In this document: one piece after another, positions 38,875 through 52,702 of the stretch
How positions within the stretch are numbered: position 1 is the first letter of the stretch
How the letters are laid out: the number at the start of each line of letters is the position of its first letter
Source of the DNA: Polyodon spathula
Taxonomy: Eukaryota > Chordata > Actinopteri > Acipenseriformes > Polyodontidae
Direction of reading: 5' to 3'
DNA length: 64,000 bases
NCBI RefSeq assembly: GCF_017654505.1
Contig: NC_054541.1
Span: forward strand, 46,504,486 to 46,568,485
The notes under the pieces: generated by a model
What the model was told of the DNA's origin: nothing
What the model saw: the letters and a program-made list of their open reading frames with translations, nothing else
Database searches by the model: none
Position numbers and translations under genes: made by a program

Positions 38875-41399
38875 TCGGCTCTGCCACGCATCTGTCTCAC
38901 AAGATGTATGTAAAAAATTAAGTGTGACATTCAGGCAGTGGGACAGACAGATGGCCTCCATACATGCCCAGATTACGACACACAATAATACGCTGTAAAG
39001 AAGGTTAGCCACTTTCATCACTTGGACAGTCAGATGGACAGCCAAACAGCCACCTTATAGCCCACACAGCCCCCACAGATACTTAGCAAATTTTGGCACA
39101 ATTGGACAGATGGTTCTCTAGATATTTGGAAAACAGCAGGGGATAGATAAAATGGAAGAATCTGTTTTATTTTGAGTTGTAACTGGAAAGGGAAAATGAA
39201 GCATGGGGGAATATGTTAGGCGTGGACCAACTTGAGTGAGAAGACTTTCCTCTCCAGTGTTGTATCTTCACAGATGATTTCAAAGTGAGGACAATGTATT
39301 GGAAATTAAAAGCTCAGCTTCGCAAGGAGTTGTGAAAATGGTAGGGAGCTTAGTCCTGCTTTGAAAATTAGATAGATTTATATCTCTCAAGGGTATTGTA
39401 CAGGTTAAATAAAATTTAATTAAATTAAAATTATATAATTGAGATAGAAAATTGCTCTAACCATGCGACCAAACTACCTTTTCTGTGCTCAGGGATTTGC
39501 TGTAATTAGAATGGCTTTGGAAGGAGTATTTAGATATTCTGTGAAGCACTGCAGTGGTGAATGAACAGTAAACCATGCATGGTAACTAGATCCATCATGC
39601 TGATCAGTCACATTTAAGAGGGTGTAAGTGAACAGAAGTCCAAACGAGGAGGCTTGCAGTTGAGCCAGGAGATTCTGTTATTTAACTTCGATACTAACTT
39701 GTCTGATATCCATTAACCATTTACTGCACCACCCCTTCCAAGTCACAATAAAGGTACATGATAGTGAATCTCTTTAAATAGCCAATGATTTACAGTGTGT
39801 AATATTAGACATTGTGTAAATGACTGCTAAGGATTACACAGCTCAGATGTTCATTAATTCTTCTAGGACTCACTAACTACACTAGCACAACTGCACTAGT
39901 GCAACTACCTGCTGTATAAGTAGACCTGCCTCCACTGTTTGTTTTCAAGCAGACACTCCCAAAGGAGCACCCACTTCAGCCAGAGCCCTATTCAAAATAA
40001 CACTAGGCGTGGTTGTGTTCCTGCATTTCCAGTATCGAGTCTTTGAAACCACACACACTCTGGAGTATACTCCGAGTGTTTGTAATTACCTGTGTTACTT
40101 CTATATGTTAATACAATTTCAAAACCGTAAAAGAACAACTGATCAGTATGCAAATCCCTAAACGTATGGTGAAACAAAAAAATAAACCTGAAAAACCCAG
40201 CATCCGAGCATGGTTGTTTTCTGGGTTGCGCTAGATTAGAGGTTTACTTATAACACCAATTAACAGTTGGCGTGTGAAAATAACTTCATTTTTAGCTTCT
40301 GCTACACCTCTGCACAATATGTCCCCCAGAGAAATGAATATTCATATTTTAATGAGGCATATGCATAGCTTGTTAACAGTGTTTTGTTGCACTGTAAATT
40401 TAATACCGATAATAATGGCTGACATTAGTTATTGTCACAGTAATAAATGTGAGTTACTGTACTCTCAGGCACTAGGGCTGCTCCTGTACAGTATAGAGCA
40501 CAGCCTTCACTAAAGAAAAAAGTGCTTTATTATCTGAAGATACCTATTGAATCGAAACATGTTTATTGAACAGGTATACCAAAGTTTAAATGGAGGGAAA
40601 AAATCTATAACACAGAACGTTTGAACTAAAAAGCTGGGCTGGTTTTACAGACCATGGTTAGCACTAATCTTAGACTACCTATGCAGTGTTACCATTGTAG
40701 CTCTAAACCATTCAACCCAGACAGTATTGAAAAGGGCCGGGTATTGGGATATACTCTAGACTGTATCACTTAGTCATCATTGCTATGGCAACTGTGTTTC
40801 TAATAAGCCGAGGACAGGTTAAATAATCCATTCCTAGAAAGATTCTTGGAATGCATGCATTCCACTTCTTTTGTAAACATGCTTTACACTAGTTTGTGTG
40901 GGATGATGCAGTAGGTGTCTAACATTTCAAGAACGGTCTTTAAAAAGGCAAGTGCAACAGCTCATGAACCAGACATAAATAAGGATGGTTTTATAAACTG
41001 TGACCTTGAATAGAAGAGCAAGCAGTGATCCTGTTGCATTCTGCATTCCTTGGGACCTGCTGTGTGTCGTGCTTTTGCTGTCTACTCACATAATCAGTTT
41101 TTAGTGTTGTGGACCTCGTACTGTAATGTGCTACGCCAGCAGGGGTGAGTGCCTCCCCTGGATACTTTAGTGCGGTACGTGTTTCACACGTGCGTTTCAA
41201 GTTATGATGCATCACTCTACCAATTTTGATGAAAATTGCTATGGACGTTCTTGAGGGTACTGGAATGTAGGTTGCGGTGACTGCTGTCTACAGTATGAAG
41301 TTTGTAAAGTTTGCCCTTCCAGTCTGGATTTCAGAATACATAAAAGATGGGAGCAGCACTGGCAGACACTATTGCTAACGGTAGCTGCAGGTAGATCTC
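38875..41399. other. No gene recognised
   Basis: Non-coding AT-rich DNA. Short frames lack motifs. Around 40640-40800 a tract (ggttagcactaatcttagactacc) resembles dispersed repeats of fish, without clear ends. Confidence 0.45.
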
Positions 41400-42002
41400 C
41401 AAGTTAAAAAGCAACCCAGCGTTGAGTATAACCCTGGGGTTTGATGTCCGTGCAGCTTGGTCTCCGTTGAGTTAGCTCTCCTGCAGCACATTAAACAAAA
41501 CACATACACAAGTCCTTTTATTGTGTGAATTAGTGATTGTGGTACAATGCAGTTTTACGGTGATACAAATGAGTCGCTGTCTTGGGTTTGTGCTGGCCTC
41601 AGGCAACAGCTCCGGAGTGTATTAGCCGTCCAAATGCAGACGATTACTAACAGACACAAACAAAGAAAACAGTCACGAATATTCTTAAAGTACAGGTTTA
41701 TTTCAACAGTGGTTACTGTGTATTTCACGGTTCTTCAGGCTCAAGTTCACAAACCAAGCAAAGGAACAGACTACAATTCTCCGCCGAATGCAGCTGCCTT
41801 TACAATCTGCGGCTGCTACATTGTTTCCCTTCCAGGTCGACACATTCTTGCAACAGAGTCTCATCTTTTTCCAGACTGACTGACTTCCTGACCCGGGGAA
41901 AGAACTGTCAAGTCAGCCCGCCCAAAGAACTCTGCCCTTGCTTAGCACCCTCACAGGTAGAGAGGGGGATTTACAACCAAGGTTCGTTACATTTCTGTCA
42001 CA
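41400..42002 (-). mobile_element. LTR-like sequence, minus strand, one end uncertain
   Basis: On the minus strand it begins TGTGACAGAAATGTAACG at 42002, like the TGTGACA starts of the solo LTRs at 27549 and 15594, and contains an aataaacctgtac polyadenylation-like site near 41692-41704. It is preceded on the minus strand by GC-rich LTR-like sequence. I could not find the other terminus or a target duplication, so the left boundary is a guess. Confidence 0.4.
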
Positions 42003-42189
42003 GTTAATTATTTATGTTTTACACATCACATCACTAACCTTTTTCAGGAAAGCCTTGCAAAATTGTGAAAAAATATGTTAGACTGGAGCCCCATTTATTA
42101 TATTAAACAATGAACCACACAACTTATTTGGCTTTTGTAAACACTCTGGTGGTTTCGATTAAAAATAAGAGATTGACCATTTATTTATT

Positions 42190-42452
42190 TAATAACCTCA
42201 ACCCTGTCCCAAATGGAATACATTGAGGTTAACTGTGGAACACTGGATAAAGAATTTTCTCACCACTGGCTCAGCGAGTTGTACTTTAGCCTCTATTGTA
42301 GCTTCCAGTAGGGTTTTTCCAGCTGGGTTGGCTTAGGCCCACGGAGGTCAAGGGATAGGGCCAGGGGTCAATTAGAGCCTGAGCTGGGATTTGAAACCTA
42401 GAGTCTCCTGGAACTTTATTCTGCCGCCTTACCTACTGTATCACAGTGATCC
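42190..42452 (-). mobile_element. tRNA-derived SINE of a second family, minus strand
   Basis: Read on the minus strand from 42452 it starts ggatcactgtgatacag, then taggtaaggcggcag (box A region) and ggtttcaaatcc (box B region, 42387-42398), followed by cagctcaggctctaattg. The head has tRNA layout with slightly decayed boxes. The 3' end toward 42190 is approximate. Confidence 0.6.
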
Positions 42453-44058
42453 AAGTGGTGATAATATTATTTTCTTCACAATAGACTCCAAAATGTAGTT
42501 TTAAAATAACATTCAAATTGAGTTGTTCCAGTTTCTTGATATTTTATTCAGGTACACTGCAAAAATAAAGAATATTTTTTGTAGTTATCAATTTATTTTA
42601 TATGTAAAGTGGGTTATGATTGTGATTTATTGTAATTGTTTTCAGCCAATGAAAGTTAAAATAGAATGTAATTATTCTGCAGCTCTACTCAAGGGCTGTT
42701 TTAGATTAATGAAACTGCAAACAAACTCTAAGCTACCTTAGATAAAAGACAAGAGTCCTTGGCTAGCAAAGAGAATTTATTCAGGTTTCTCTACTTTCAC
42801 TGATGAAGGAGTATTCTGCTTTTTTGGAATAGTAAAGCAAAAGTCTACTATTTGTGTTTTTAAACCTGGATTAGAATGTATTATCTGTAATTTAATACAT
42901 CTGACAAAATACAATGCCTTTCTTTGTACTGTATTGTCGTGCTTGCTTTCAGGTTCACATATTAATCTGCTTTTCTGTAGCCCGTTCTCTTTCATCTTCC
43001 ATCAGAAACACTGACCTTTAGGTCATTCCTCTCCTGATGGTTTTCAGAATAATCAATTATGTGGCAAATAGACTTCCCCTAGCTTTCTACAAAAAAGCTT
43101 TACTGTACTGTATTAAATGAAGGTTTTAAAACCTCTTACAGACTTAGAGTCTAATTAGACTGTAGAGCACCCTGACCTCTGCTCAATGCTGGCCTGGTAT
43201 CTGAGCCCCCCAGTTCTGTGGGGTGGAGGGCCCTTTCTGAGAATCTTGAACTTGTGTGTCATTCACCTGACCACACTGGAGCTTCAGGGAAGTAGGATTT
43301 AGCAGCACAAACTGGAAAGAAGCAAAGGAAGCAGGAAGGACTGTTAATGGGTGCGGACCAGCATGATAGCATGGGATGCTGGCTGTATTGTGTGCCGTTT
43401 TGAGAGCCTTTACAAAGTTAGGAAGATGTATTCAAATGAACTGCAAAATAATAATTATTTATTTCTTAGCAGACACCCTTACCCAGGGTGACTTACAGTT
43501 CTATACAAAAAAAATACATATCAGGAATTACAGTACAATGTAGATCAAGGTGAGTAGGAGAGACAGTGATCCAGGGTTACTCCAGGGTTCTTTGCTGAGG
43601 AGGAGGCAGAGAGCATGGTAGATTCCAGAACAATGGAGAGAGAGATCAGAGACTCAAGACTGATCCTTGGGGGTTCCTGTTGAGAGAGGGTGAGGTGTGG
43701 AGGTTGAGCCGCGCTAGGGTACCTGGTAGGAACCTGGCCCTCTCATTATACAGTACAGCAATGGATTGTTAATGCACATGTTCATTGTGGAGTTCAGTCT
43801 GACAGTCAGAGCCCAGTTTATTGGCAGCTGAAGCATGTGTGCAATATTGACAGAAGCTTTTGTGTGTTACAATAGGTTAGCTGCATGGTTTAATATTGAA
43901 TATGGATAGCCTTGTGTGCAGTTCTGTGTGTTCTACTACCAGTGTTTTATACTGTAGGTCTGTTTATTAAGCTTTGTCAAGGCTATGTTCTCTCAAAGAA
44001 TATGAATTTTATCATGAATACATGAACCTTATTGCATCATAACATAACTTTCCTGGAA
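42453..44058. other. No gene; repeat fragment near 43450
   Basis: Non-coding. At about 43450-43510 the sequence ttatttcttagcagacaccc...cagggtgacttacag belongs to a repeat family very common in fish genomes; the copy is partial. Confidence 0.45.
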
Positions 44059-44858
<800 letters not shown>

Positions 44859-45900
44859 ACTCCAGTCCTATTCTCAATCCCATGGGATTGAAAGAATTCT
44901 GATTAATTGAGTAGAAGTATTCAGTAATGAATTCAGGGGATAGTCCCTCTGTATTTGTGACATAGGCACAATTTTATGAAGTGAACTATTCCGTGTAATG
45001 TCTGGAACCATTCTGCATGTGGTAGTCGTGTGACTCTGGTTTCTTGGCACAGCTCTTTATTGATATGGACCTTAAAACAAGATCTGTATTTTTTCTTGTT
45101 ACTAGACATTGATTTTTTAAATGCATTTATTTAGTAATGTCCTACACAACATATTATTTACTGCTGAGATATTTTCTATTTTAACGTGTTACATATTGTA
45201 ATAAAGGCACACACAGGGGCCACATCCCCTGCTCCTGCTGCTTTGCTGTCTCTGCCTGCATTCAGAGCAATTTAATGGTTTTTATTACTTTTTGAAAAAT
45301 AAACAAGTATTTAAATAATGAGTGAAAATCCGAATATGAAAATCCCGTGTTCATCCCAGCACTAATATTAGTAGCCATTTCGAGGAATACCATAATATGT
45401 ACATAATCTGTAAGGGTTATTTTACCCTGAAGAGGCTTCTTGTGAGGATGTCATACAGAAATACAGTGTTCTGTGTGTGCTTACCATTCATTGGCTTTAT
45501 ATTGCCCAGTTCCTAGGAAGAAATAGAGATGTGGTTCTGTTTAGAAAATCCTCCTATTCCACTGTGTACTAATAATTTAGCAGCCTGCTGTGATCTTATT
45601 TAACGCTGTTCTGGGTGCCCTGTTTGTTTATTCTGCGTTTGCCCTGAAGTACTGCTAGTAATCTCTTACTTTATCCCTGTGGCTGACTGGTGAGGGGAGG
45701 ATTTAAGATTGGGTTTTTTGCAATTGTTCAGTGCTGTTGACATTCCTTTAATGTGCTTGATGAAAGGGGAAAAGCCAGAAACGGTCTTGGAGTGCGCTGA
45801 GCAAGTGCTGCTGTGAGTAAGAAGATAAGAAAGCCTGGACTTTATAGAATAGCTTCTACTTCTCGTCTAAAGATCCCGTGAAAGAAAATCCAACAAAAGG
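44859..45900. other. No gene recognised
   Basis: AT-rich non-coding sequence upstream of the candidate 5' exon. I see nothing further in it. Confidence 0.45.
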
Positions 45901-45990
45901 TAGCGCGCAGCGAGGGAGTTTAGGATCCTAGCTGCATTGCTACAATCCTAGCTGCGAAGCTACACGCTTCTCTGAATAACTCGTCTGCAG
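45901..45990 (+). other. Candidate non-coding 5' exon end with strong splice donor
   Basis: A more GC-rich stretch (tagcgcgcagcgaggg) ends with ctgcag followed by gtaagtgt at 45991, a consensus 5' splice site. It contains a near-perfect 20-bp tandem duplication (45925-45944 and 45945-45964, starting atcctagctgc). It could be a first exon splicing to 52138, where an ATG lies 9 bases into the exon. No TATA box or initiator is clear. The support is the donor and composition only. Confidence 0.3.
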
Positions 45991-48661
45991 GTAAGTGTGT
46001 TACAGACAGCAGGAGCCAGTGCAGCTTTTTGAAGGAGTACTCTGTCTGCTTGGTGTGTTTCTGAGCGTCTTAAGCATTCTGAAGTGTTGCACTGAGCTTT
46101 CAAAAACTCTTCACTCTGCTTTTATAGTTGGTAGTTTAATTGTGTGTTTGTGCATTGAGTTGTTTCAACCATTTTCTCAGTAGGCAAGTAAAACCTCACA
46201 ACTCTGATTGAGTGATTGTAAGATAAACACATTTTAGGTAACTGAATAATATTTAATACTTCCTCAGGCTATTTTTCTTATGTTCTTGCCTGGCAGAACG
46301 AGTGATTCAGTACAGGCATGTTAATTACCCCAACAGCACTATCAAGCCTTGAGAGACGAGCAGTTTTTTTTCCTCAGTTGGCCAGTGTGAGAAGTGGCAG
46401 GGCAATCCGACTCTATACAGTGCTGTATATTTCAGTTTGCATGCACAGTACGGTTAGTTTTTAAAAGTGTTGAATTGTTGATTTTCGTGCTTGGTCTTGA
46501 AGCCTCTCTCTCTTTTGTTGTTGTTTTCAGAGGCATGTTTGTTTGGACAGGCATGCAGACGGTGACATCATTTGAGTGCTATTATTGCCCAATAATGCTT
46601 GGGTGCTTTATGCACTTGTAATCCACAGATGTACTGCAGTTATTTGGTCATATCGCTCTCATAATGATGTAATTACATTGTTTTCTATTTAATGATCCTA
46701 ACAGTATTTGTGTGTGTGCGTATTTATTTCATTTTTCAATTTGTCTTTGTTCTTAATTTTTCTGCATTTGCTCGCATATCTGGGATAGATTTGTTTTTTT
46801 TTTCAAGCTTGAAAAGTTACATAAAAGTTTACAAAATAATATATACAGCAACCAAAGCCATTCATTTTGTTGGCCAGAAAAAAGCAAGTTACTGTATGTA
46901 ACTGAAGATATATGGAAAGCAAGCTAACCAAAACAAAAAAGGGAAGCGACATTAGAGTAGCTGCGGCAGATTTCAGTCTTTTAGAAAAAACAGTGAAACG
47001 TGCTGAACAGGTACTGGCATATCTAGTGTGCAGTGCAGTATGCACAGTATGTGTTGTAAAACTAATACAAATGAGACTCTCTGGTGAGCTCCCCCTTCCC
47101 TAGCAGTACATTTTGAGAGACACATTGCATTCTTTACTGTAAGCATATGGGTTTGTTAATAACCAGTACGGTTCACAGCAGAGTCACTGTGACATCTCTT
47201 CAATCGAGTTCCGGAACTTTCTGCTCAGCAGGCTACCACTGAAAGGTTACATTGCTCTGAACACACCGTCACACACAGCACTCTGCACGATGACAGAGTG
47301 CTTCTTTTGATGTATGAAGCTGGGTGGATGGTAGCTGGGTGACTGAGCTGTAGATACAACTGGCCTGGATACTGGGAGCATGCCTTGCCAAGCCTGTGGG
47401 CCGGAACACAACAGCAGCGAGGAGAAATGTTTAGTAAACAAAAGCATTCTGTGCTGCTGGTGAGATGAGACAGCAAGGAAGACAGTTCAACAGGCATGAC
47501 GGTGTGTTTGTATGCCTTTAACTATGCCTGGCTCTCTTTATGTAAGTATTCAGGTTAATTTGATGCTTATTCTGCACCTACTGCCTTTTAAAACAAGTCG
47601 TAATCAGAAGATTGGTTTCCATTCTGTGTTTCTGTTGAACAGAGGTAATGTTGTATACAATAACGTAGCACGTAAACATTTGGGTTTTAAAGCGAATGTG
47701 AACAAATGCTGTTTTTATTTTGAAGTTATTAGTGCCTTTACTGTTTAGCGTTTTGTCTGTTGCACAAAGCAGCTTATTTTTAACATGGAACCGGAGCTGC
47801 AGTACTATGATTAAATGTGTCATGATTGCTGTTGAAATGGTATTTTTCCACTTTTTTTTTTTTTTTTTTTAAATAGTATTTTTCCACAGATAACTCATTT
47901 CCACATGTTTGGTATAATAAACTCAGTATTTAGGGTTGCTGTTTTCGTCAGTTGACAGTCCACAGCACAGTCTGGTGCTGCTCCAACCTGTCAAAATACA
48001 CATTCAGAACCAGTTACGCTTTCCCAGCAAAACGTTCATTGTGCCTGGTTTTCGAGCAGGGCGTGAGAGTCTCGTGTAATGTATGTAACACGAGAGAACT
48101 TTCCTGTTCAGCTTTTCAAAATGACATAAAATGAGCGGTTCTGAAGTTCTTGAATCTTTTGAAGTCAAAAAAAGAAAAATGATTCGAAGGCAGAAATCAC
48201 TGTCTTATGTAAAGTGAATTTGTGAAACACATCACGACTGCATATTGAAAATTAGTTTATTATGAAAGCAACACAGCATTTGGCTGTGCTTTAACATTAA
48301 CGTGGAAGCCTGTGAGTAGCTTGGTGATTCTTGCATGGCAGATTTTGTTCTGTGTAATGTTTGCAGAACTCAGTAACCTTCATTTGGAATAAAAACACAT
48401 TTTTTTCTCCTTTCCTTATCTTTTGTAATCCCAGTCTGTGTTTATTGTATTGCATAACGACAAGCCAACCTGTGACCCGTTTTGCTGTGACCTGGAATCC
48501 ATGTGGTTTGTTTGCACACCTTGCCTTGTACTGTTCATGTACTTTACTAATGCATTGCATTGTATTGTTCTCTCTCCTGTTTCCTGTGCTGCTGCTGCTA
48601 AAGATTTCTCAATCTCTCTACCCCCGGGCTGGGATCTGCATCTGCTTTGCATTTTGCATTT

Positions 48662-48662
<1 letters not shown>
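45991..48662. other. No gene recognised
   Basis: Probable intron. It contains poly-T (47853-47872) bordered on both sides by the same atagtatttttccac-like sequence, plus chance frames. Confidence 0.4.

Positions 48663-48692
<30 letters not shown>
48663..48692. repeat. Poly-C tract, 30 bases
   Basis: Thirty uninterrupted C (G on the other strand). Length is prone to assembly error. It lies 25 bases before an ATG-started mini-frame (48717) that ends at a strong donor gtaagtga at 48750. Confidence 0.95.
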
Positions 48693-51600
48693 TTCGCCAA
48701 AAACACAAACAGCAACATGGAGAGATCAAAGACCACCTTGCAACATCAAGTAAGTGACTGACCTTCCCTTTAGCATTAAACAGCAAAGAACATAGAAAGC
48801 GAGCAAAACATTTCACTAAAGGTCAAAGGCTGAGCTTTGTGTAACCTGCTCTATAACTAGTGGTCTGTACCAGCTTTGCCATTCAGTATTAATAGTGTGG
48901 GAAATCCCTCCCCTGCGTCTCTGTTCTCTGCACAGTGCCTGATCTGAATGTATTTTGTTTTCACATTGTAGAGATTGCTTGTGCATCGCTCCTCTCCTGT
49001 TCAATGAGTCACTGGTGTCCACCTTCCTGGATTGATCCACTCAGCTGTGGTCATCTTTTAACAGAGGCATACTGAGCTCAGTTCAGAAAGAAGCTCCACA
49101 CACAGGTTCTTCCCTGGGTTTGAATGAGCTCAGGTTGAAATTCGTGCATGCAAATATTTCAGGTTTAACACTAGATAAGGTGCTGCGTCCAGGTACTGTA
49201 CTGTTGTGTTAGGTCACATGGAATGATTAGGTCGTTGGCTGTTCATATCAACTGACATGTTTTTATGCTGTACTTTCCTGGTTTTAGTTTTTGTATAAGA
49301 TGAATGCTGGTTGGCGTGTTTGAGACACATTGTTTTGAATTTATATATTTTTATTAAGAAATGTATCCACTCAGAAATCAGAATCTGCAGTCAGAAGCAT
49401 GTACAGTAGCCTAACCCTGCATCACCTCATTCTCACATCACACCAACCTTTTTCCTTCTGTTTTCATTTAGTGTTAATGGCTTGAAACAAAAATAAAAGT
49501 GTATATTAACATGTGTGAAAGTGCCAGAGCAGATAAAGGTAAATTGAAGCCTGTCCAAGGGCCTATGGCCTTGTGGTTGGAAGCAGACCTGCAGAGCGAG
49601 AACCACTGTCACACGACACAAACATACATCGGACCACATTCACAATAGTCCTGGTTAGCCTGTGGTTTAACTATGAACTACATCTGACAACCTCTTTTTT
49701 TTTTTTTGTTTTAGTTTTTTTTTGGACTAATGGCACAGCAAAAACAATGTGCAGTTGTGAATATGGCCCAAAATATGGAAAGCAGGGACTATTCACTTAA
49801 CTCTTTAACGTCTTTTTCAATGATGAGATTAAAGATGGAATATGTTTTATTTCTCGCAATTGCGTAACGATTTTTTGAGCCATAGTTTATACTGCTACCC
49901 ACATTGGTACAGAAGTGATTGCAGTGTCATGTGCTGTAAACTACCCATCCAATTAGACTCTAGTTTACAGCACTGTCTGTTCTTCCTCCACTCATAGACC
50001 AGGGTCTAGCTCAGACTGGCTTAGCTGGCTCCCTGCTATCATCGAGAGTACCACTTCTGTTTTTCATCACCTAGTTAATGAAAGTGGCGAGCCTGGGGCC
50101 TGTGAACAGCCTGTTGAGCTAGGAGAAATGCGAAGTCATGAGATAGCTGCTGGTAACTAGGCATTACAGTAATACATATAACAATTATCGGGCTTTGTTT
50201 GCGGAGACCAACAGCTAAGTATAGTTGCTTGCAGATTGCTTCGGTACATTAACCTAATTTCTGTGAATTTAGCCCTGCTTTAAAGCGACATTGACCAGCA
50301 CCTGCAACTGATACTGCACAGTATCTACCTGTAATGTGTATTGTGCTTTGTCTTCTAAAGTTAGCAGACAAAACAAACCAAAACCTCAATCAGACCAGTG
50401 ATAATACCATTGTGTAAGTAAACTAACACATCTCAAAAAGAAATGATTCGGGAAATAATATAAAAGTGTACAATGAAAGGCAGCAAGTGACTCTTTCTCA
50501 CCAGCAGAGGGCAGTATTTGGCTATGTCTGCATAGAGCAGGGGGTGCTGTGGATGCAGCAATCTGTTTTTCAGCAGGGGAGTGACGCAGTAAATACACAT
50601 TTACGTTTGCTCTGTTGTGAGCAGGTTTTGGTAATTGTCAATAAGCACAGCTGCCTCAATTAGCAGTGAAGAATTTGTGAATATACACTCACCTTCTGAA
50701 AAACTCAACAATGGTTTAAGTAGCCCATAAAGTGTCGCAACTGTTGTATGTTTCTGTGCTTGTCCCATGTACACATATCTGCAGGCTTGGTCTGTCATGA
50801 CCTGTTTGCAACTGGAAAGCCTTGTGCTTTCAGGTGGTAGATTTCTGTGAACGTTGCCACTCCAGAAACACTCGGAAGACTGCCTTGATAGACCCAATGC
50901 AGCCATCTCCCTTGTGAAGTCACTGAGATACTTGTCCTTTTTGTTCATCTTGCACTCAACTCTCACATGACTTACTGTATGTAGGTCATGTGAACCACGT
51001 ACATCTGCATACTGCACATTGCTGACTAGGGGATTTTCTCATTATACTTACATTCTCTGAATTGCATTGGTCAGTCATTGTAGGTCATGCGTGCTAACCT
51101 AGTTTTACACAGTACTATTTTGAGAATCAGTTTTTAAAAAGCTAGTCCATTCCATTTGTGTTTCCATCCCTGGCTGGGATATCTACTGTTGACGTTACAG
51201 GCTTTGTTTTAATGTCACAATGCTCCTCTTCTAAGGAGTCCCTGAAGAACCTCTTAACTGCCTTATTGTCACAATTACACAAATATCTACTGTCTTTCTG
51301 TGCACACAGTAATCTAGCAACCAAGACTATAGAAGTCTAATGATTACGAGTACAAGAAATGTATGATTTTGTAATATCTGAATTCCTTAAGCTCTCTGTA
51401 TGTTACCACCACCCTGGAAAGACGCAGCACCCATTCACAGCTGCGTAGCACAGGGTCTGCTGTTCTGCGGAACTGACAGTCAGAATGCTCGCAGTTCTTC
51501 AGTTCAGGTTTCTAATTGGTGGTATCGGTACTAGGATGGGCAGCTCTGTGAATTGGCAGTGGGTCACAGACTCGCCTCTAGGTTATCTGGTCAGGTTAGG

Positions 51601-52137
51601 GATCAGTCTGCTGGGTGAGTCGGGGTGAAGGAAGTCATTGGTTTTGTCTGACTGTCATGGAAACTAAACCACCCTCTTGGCTCTTGTGTGCAGGGATGGG
51701 GTACTGCGGCCTGGTGTATGCATGGCTTGCATAGGCAGTACTAGCTGAGCTAAACAGTACCTATTGCATGAATACTTTAGAAGACTTCAGGCTACCAGTA
51801 CATTTCACAAGCACTGAATCGGTACAAATGACCAGCATAGTTGTTCAACTGTAAATGTTTATCTTGCATTGATTTTTTTTTTTTTTTTTTTAATAAAGTG
51901 TGTTGTGACTTGGTGCATTGTAAGCCATTTAAGATTAATATTTTAAGTGAAAATCCATCAAAATTTGAACTCAATACAAAGTAAAACATAGTACTTGTTT
52001 TTTTTTCTTCTTCCTAAAGGGAGCTGTTTTAATATTGTTTTGTGCTGTTACATGCTCATTGATATTTGCCCTGTCCTAAGTGGCGCTGCAGCTGTCTGTG
52101 GGAATTGTCTGTAATCACATGACCTCTTGTTTTTCAG
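48693..52137. other. Non-coding; possible CTCF-like site; possible mini-exon at 48717-48749
   Basis: No recognised coding gene. ATG at 48717 opens an 11-codon frame (MERSKTTLQHQ) that meets gtaagt at 48750. A 138-codon minus-strand frame at 50601-51017 and a shorter one at 51142-51324 show nothing I recognise. Poly-T occurs at 49687-49698 and 51871-51890. Confidence 0.4.
50501..50514 (+). promoter_or_regulatory. CTCF-like core motif
   Basis: ccagcagagggcag fits the CTCF core pattern (CCASYAGRKGGCRS). A single motif match is only suggestive of binding. A related, weaker match ccactagagggtgc lies at 52449-52462. Confidence 0.4.
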
Positions 52138-52278
52138 CTGCCTTAATGACCAGTGATGAAGCTCATCCTGTGACTCCTGGAAAGATGAGCCAACGCCAGG
52201 GGAAAGAGGGGCATCCTATCCAGACTAAAGAGCTTCTACAGCCCAGCGCACTGAGCCCGGGGGTCAGCTACAGCATTG
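52138..52278 (+). CDS. Candidate host coding exon, 141 bases, phase 1-1, protein not recognised
   Basis: An acceptor (cttgtttttcag) precedes the block and a donor (attg|gtaagg) follows it. The exon needs one base from upstream for its first codon and leaves one base at its end, so its 141 bases are symmetrical and could be skipped without changing the frame. It encodes 47 residues starting ALMTSDEAHPVTPGKMS and ending ALSPGVSYSI, hydrophilic with proline and serine, no membrane segment. An ATG is present at codon 4 and could serve as start if a non-coding exon precedes it. Its joining with the block at 62937 keeps the frame open. I do not recognise the family. The ORF alone is not proof; splice sites, phase match and composition are the support. 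Confidence 0.55.
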
Positions 52279-52702
52279 GTAAGGAACACCAGTGCCCTGT
52301 GCAACTCTGAGGTCTGGGCACACATTACAGGAGGTGGAGCTTTTTATTCCATGTGCGCAATCAAAAAGATGACCAGATTTGATAACATCTGTTGTGAAGG
52401 AAACATTATTGCAGTTAAAAATCCAGTATGCGGCTATCTTTTTATCCACCACTAGAGGGTGCTTTAGGGCAAAGGATGAATTTAATCTCAAGTACTATAA
52501 TAACTGCTATGTTCAGAGGACATTAAACCGAGCTTGCTCTTTCATTGTAGTTCCAGGACAATCTAGGCACACTTGTTTGCTTTTTTCTGCACTTAACATT
52601 GTCAATCATTCTGTGTCTGGGCTCAGATTTACTCATAAAGGGTGTTGTGCCAGGAAATCCCATGCAAATATTAGCCTAATACAGTGGAGTATCACTTATA
52701 AA
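52279..52702. other. No gene; probable intron with weak CTCF-like motif
   Basis: Follows the donor at 52279. ccactagagggtgc at 52449-52462 is close to a CTCF core. Nothing else is recognised. Confidence 0.4.

Noticed and set aside
47840..47890. Target duplication around the poly-T at 47853
   Set aside because: The flanking atagtatttttccac-like sequences are similar, but no retroposon body lies between them; slippage or local duplication is a simpler explanation.
48361..48816. Proline- or glycine-rich frames around 48660
   Set aside because: They owe their length to translation of the poly-C tract.
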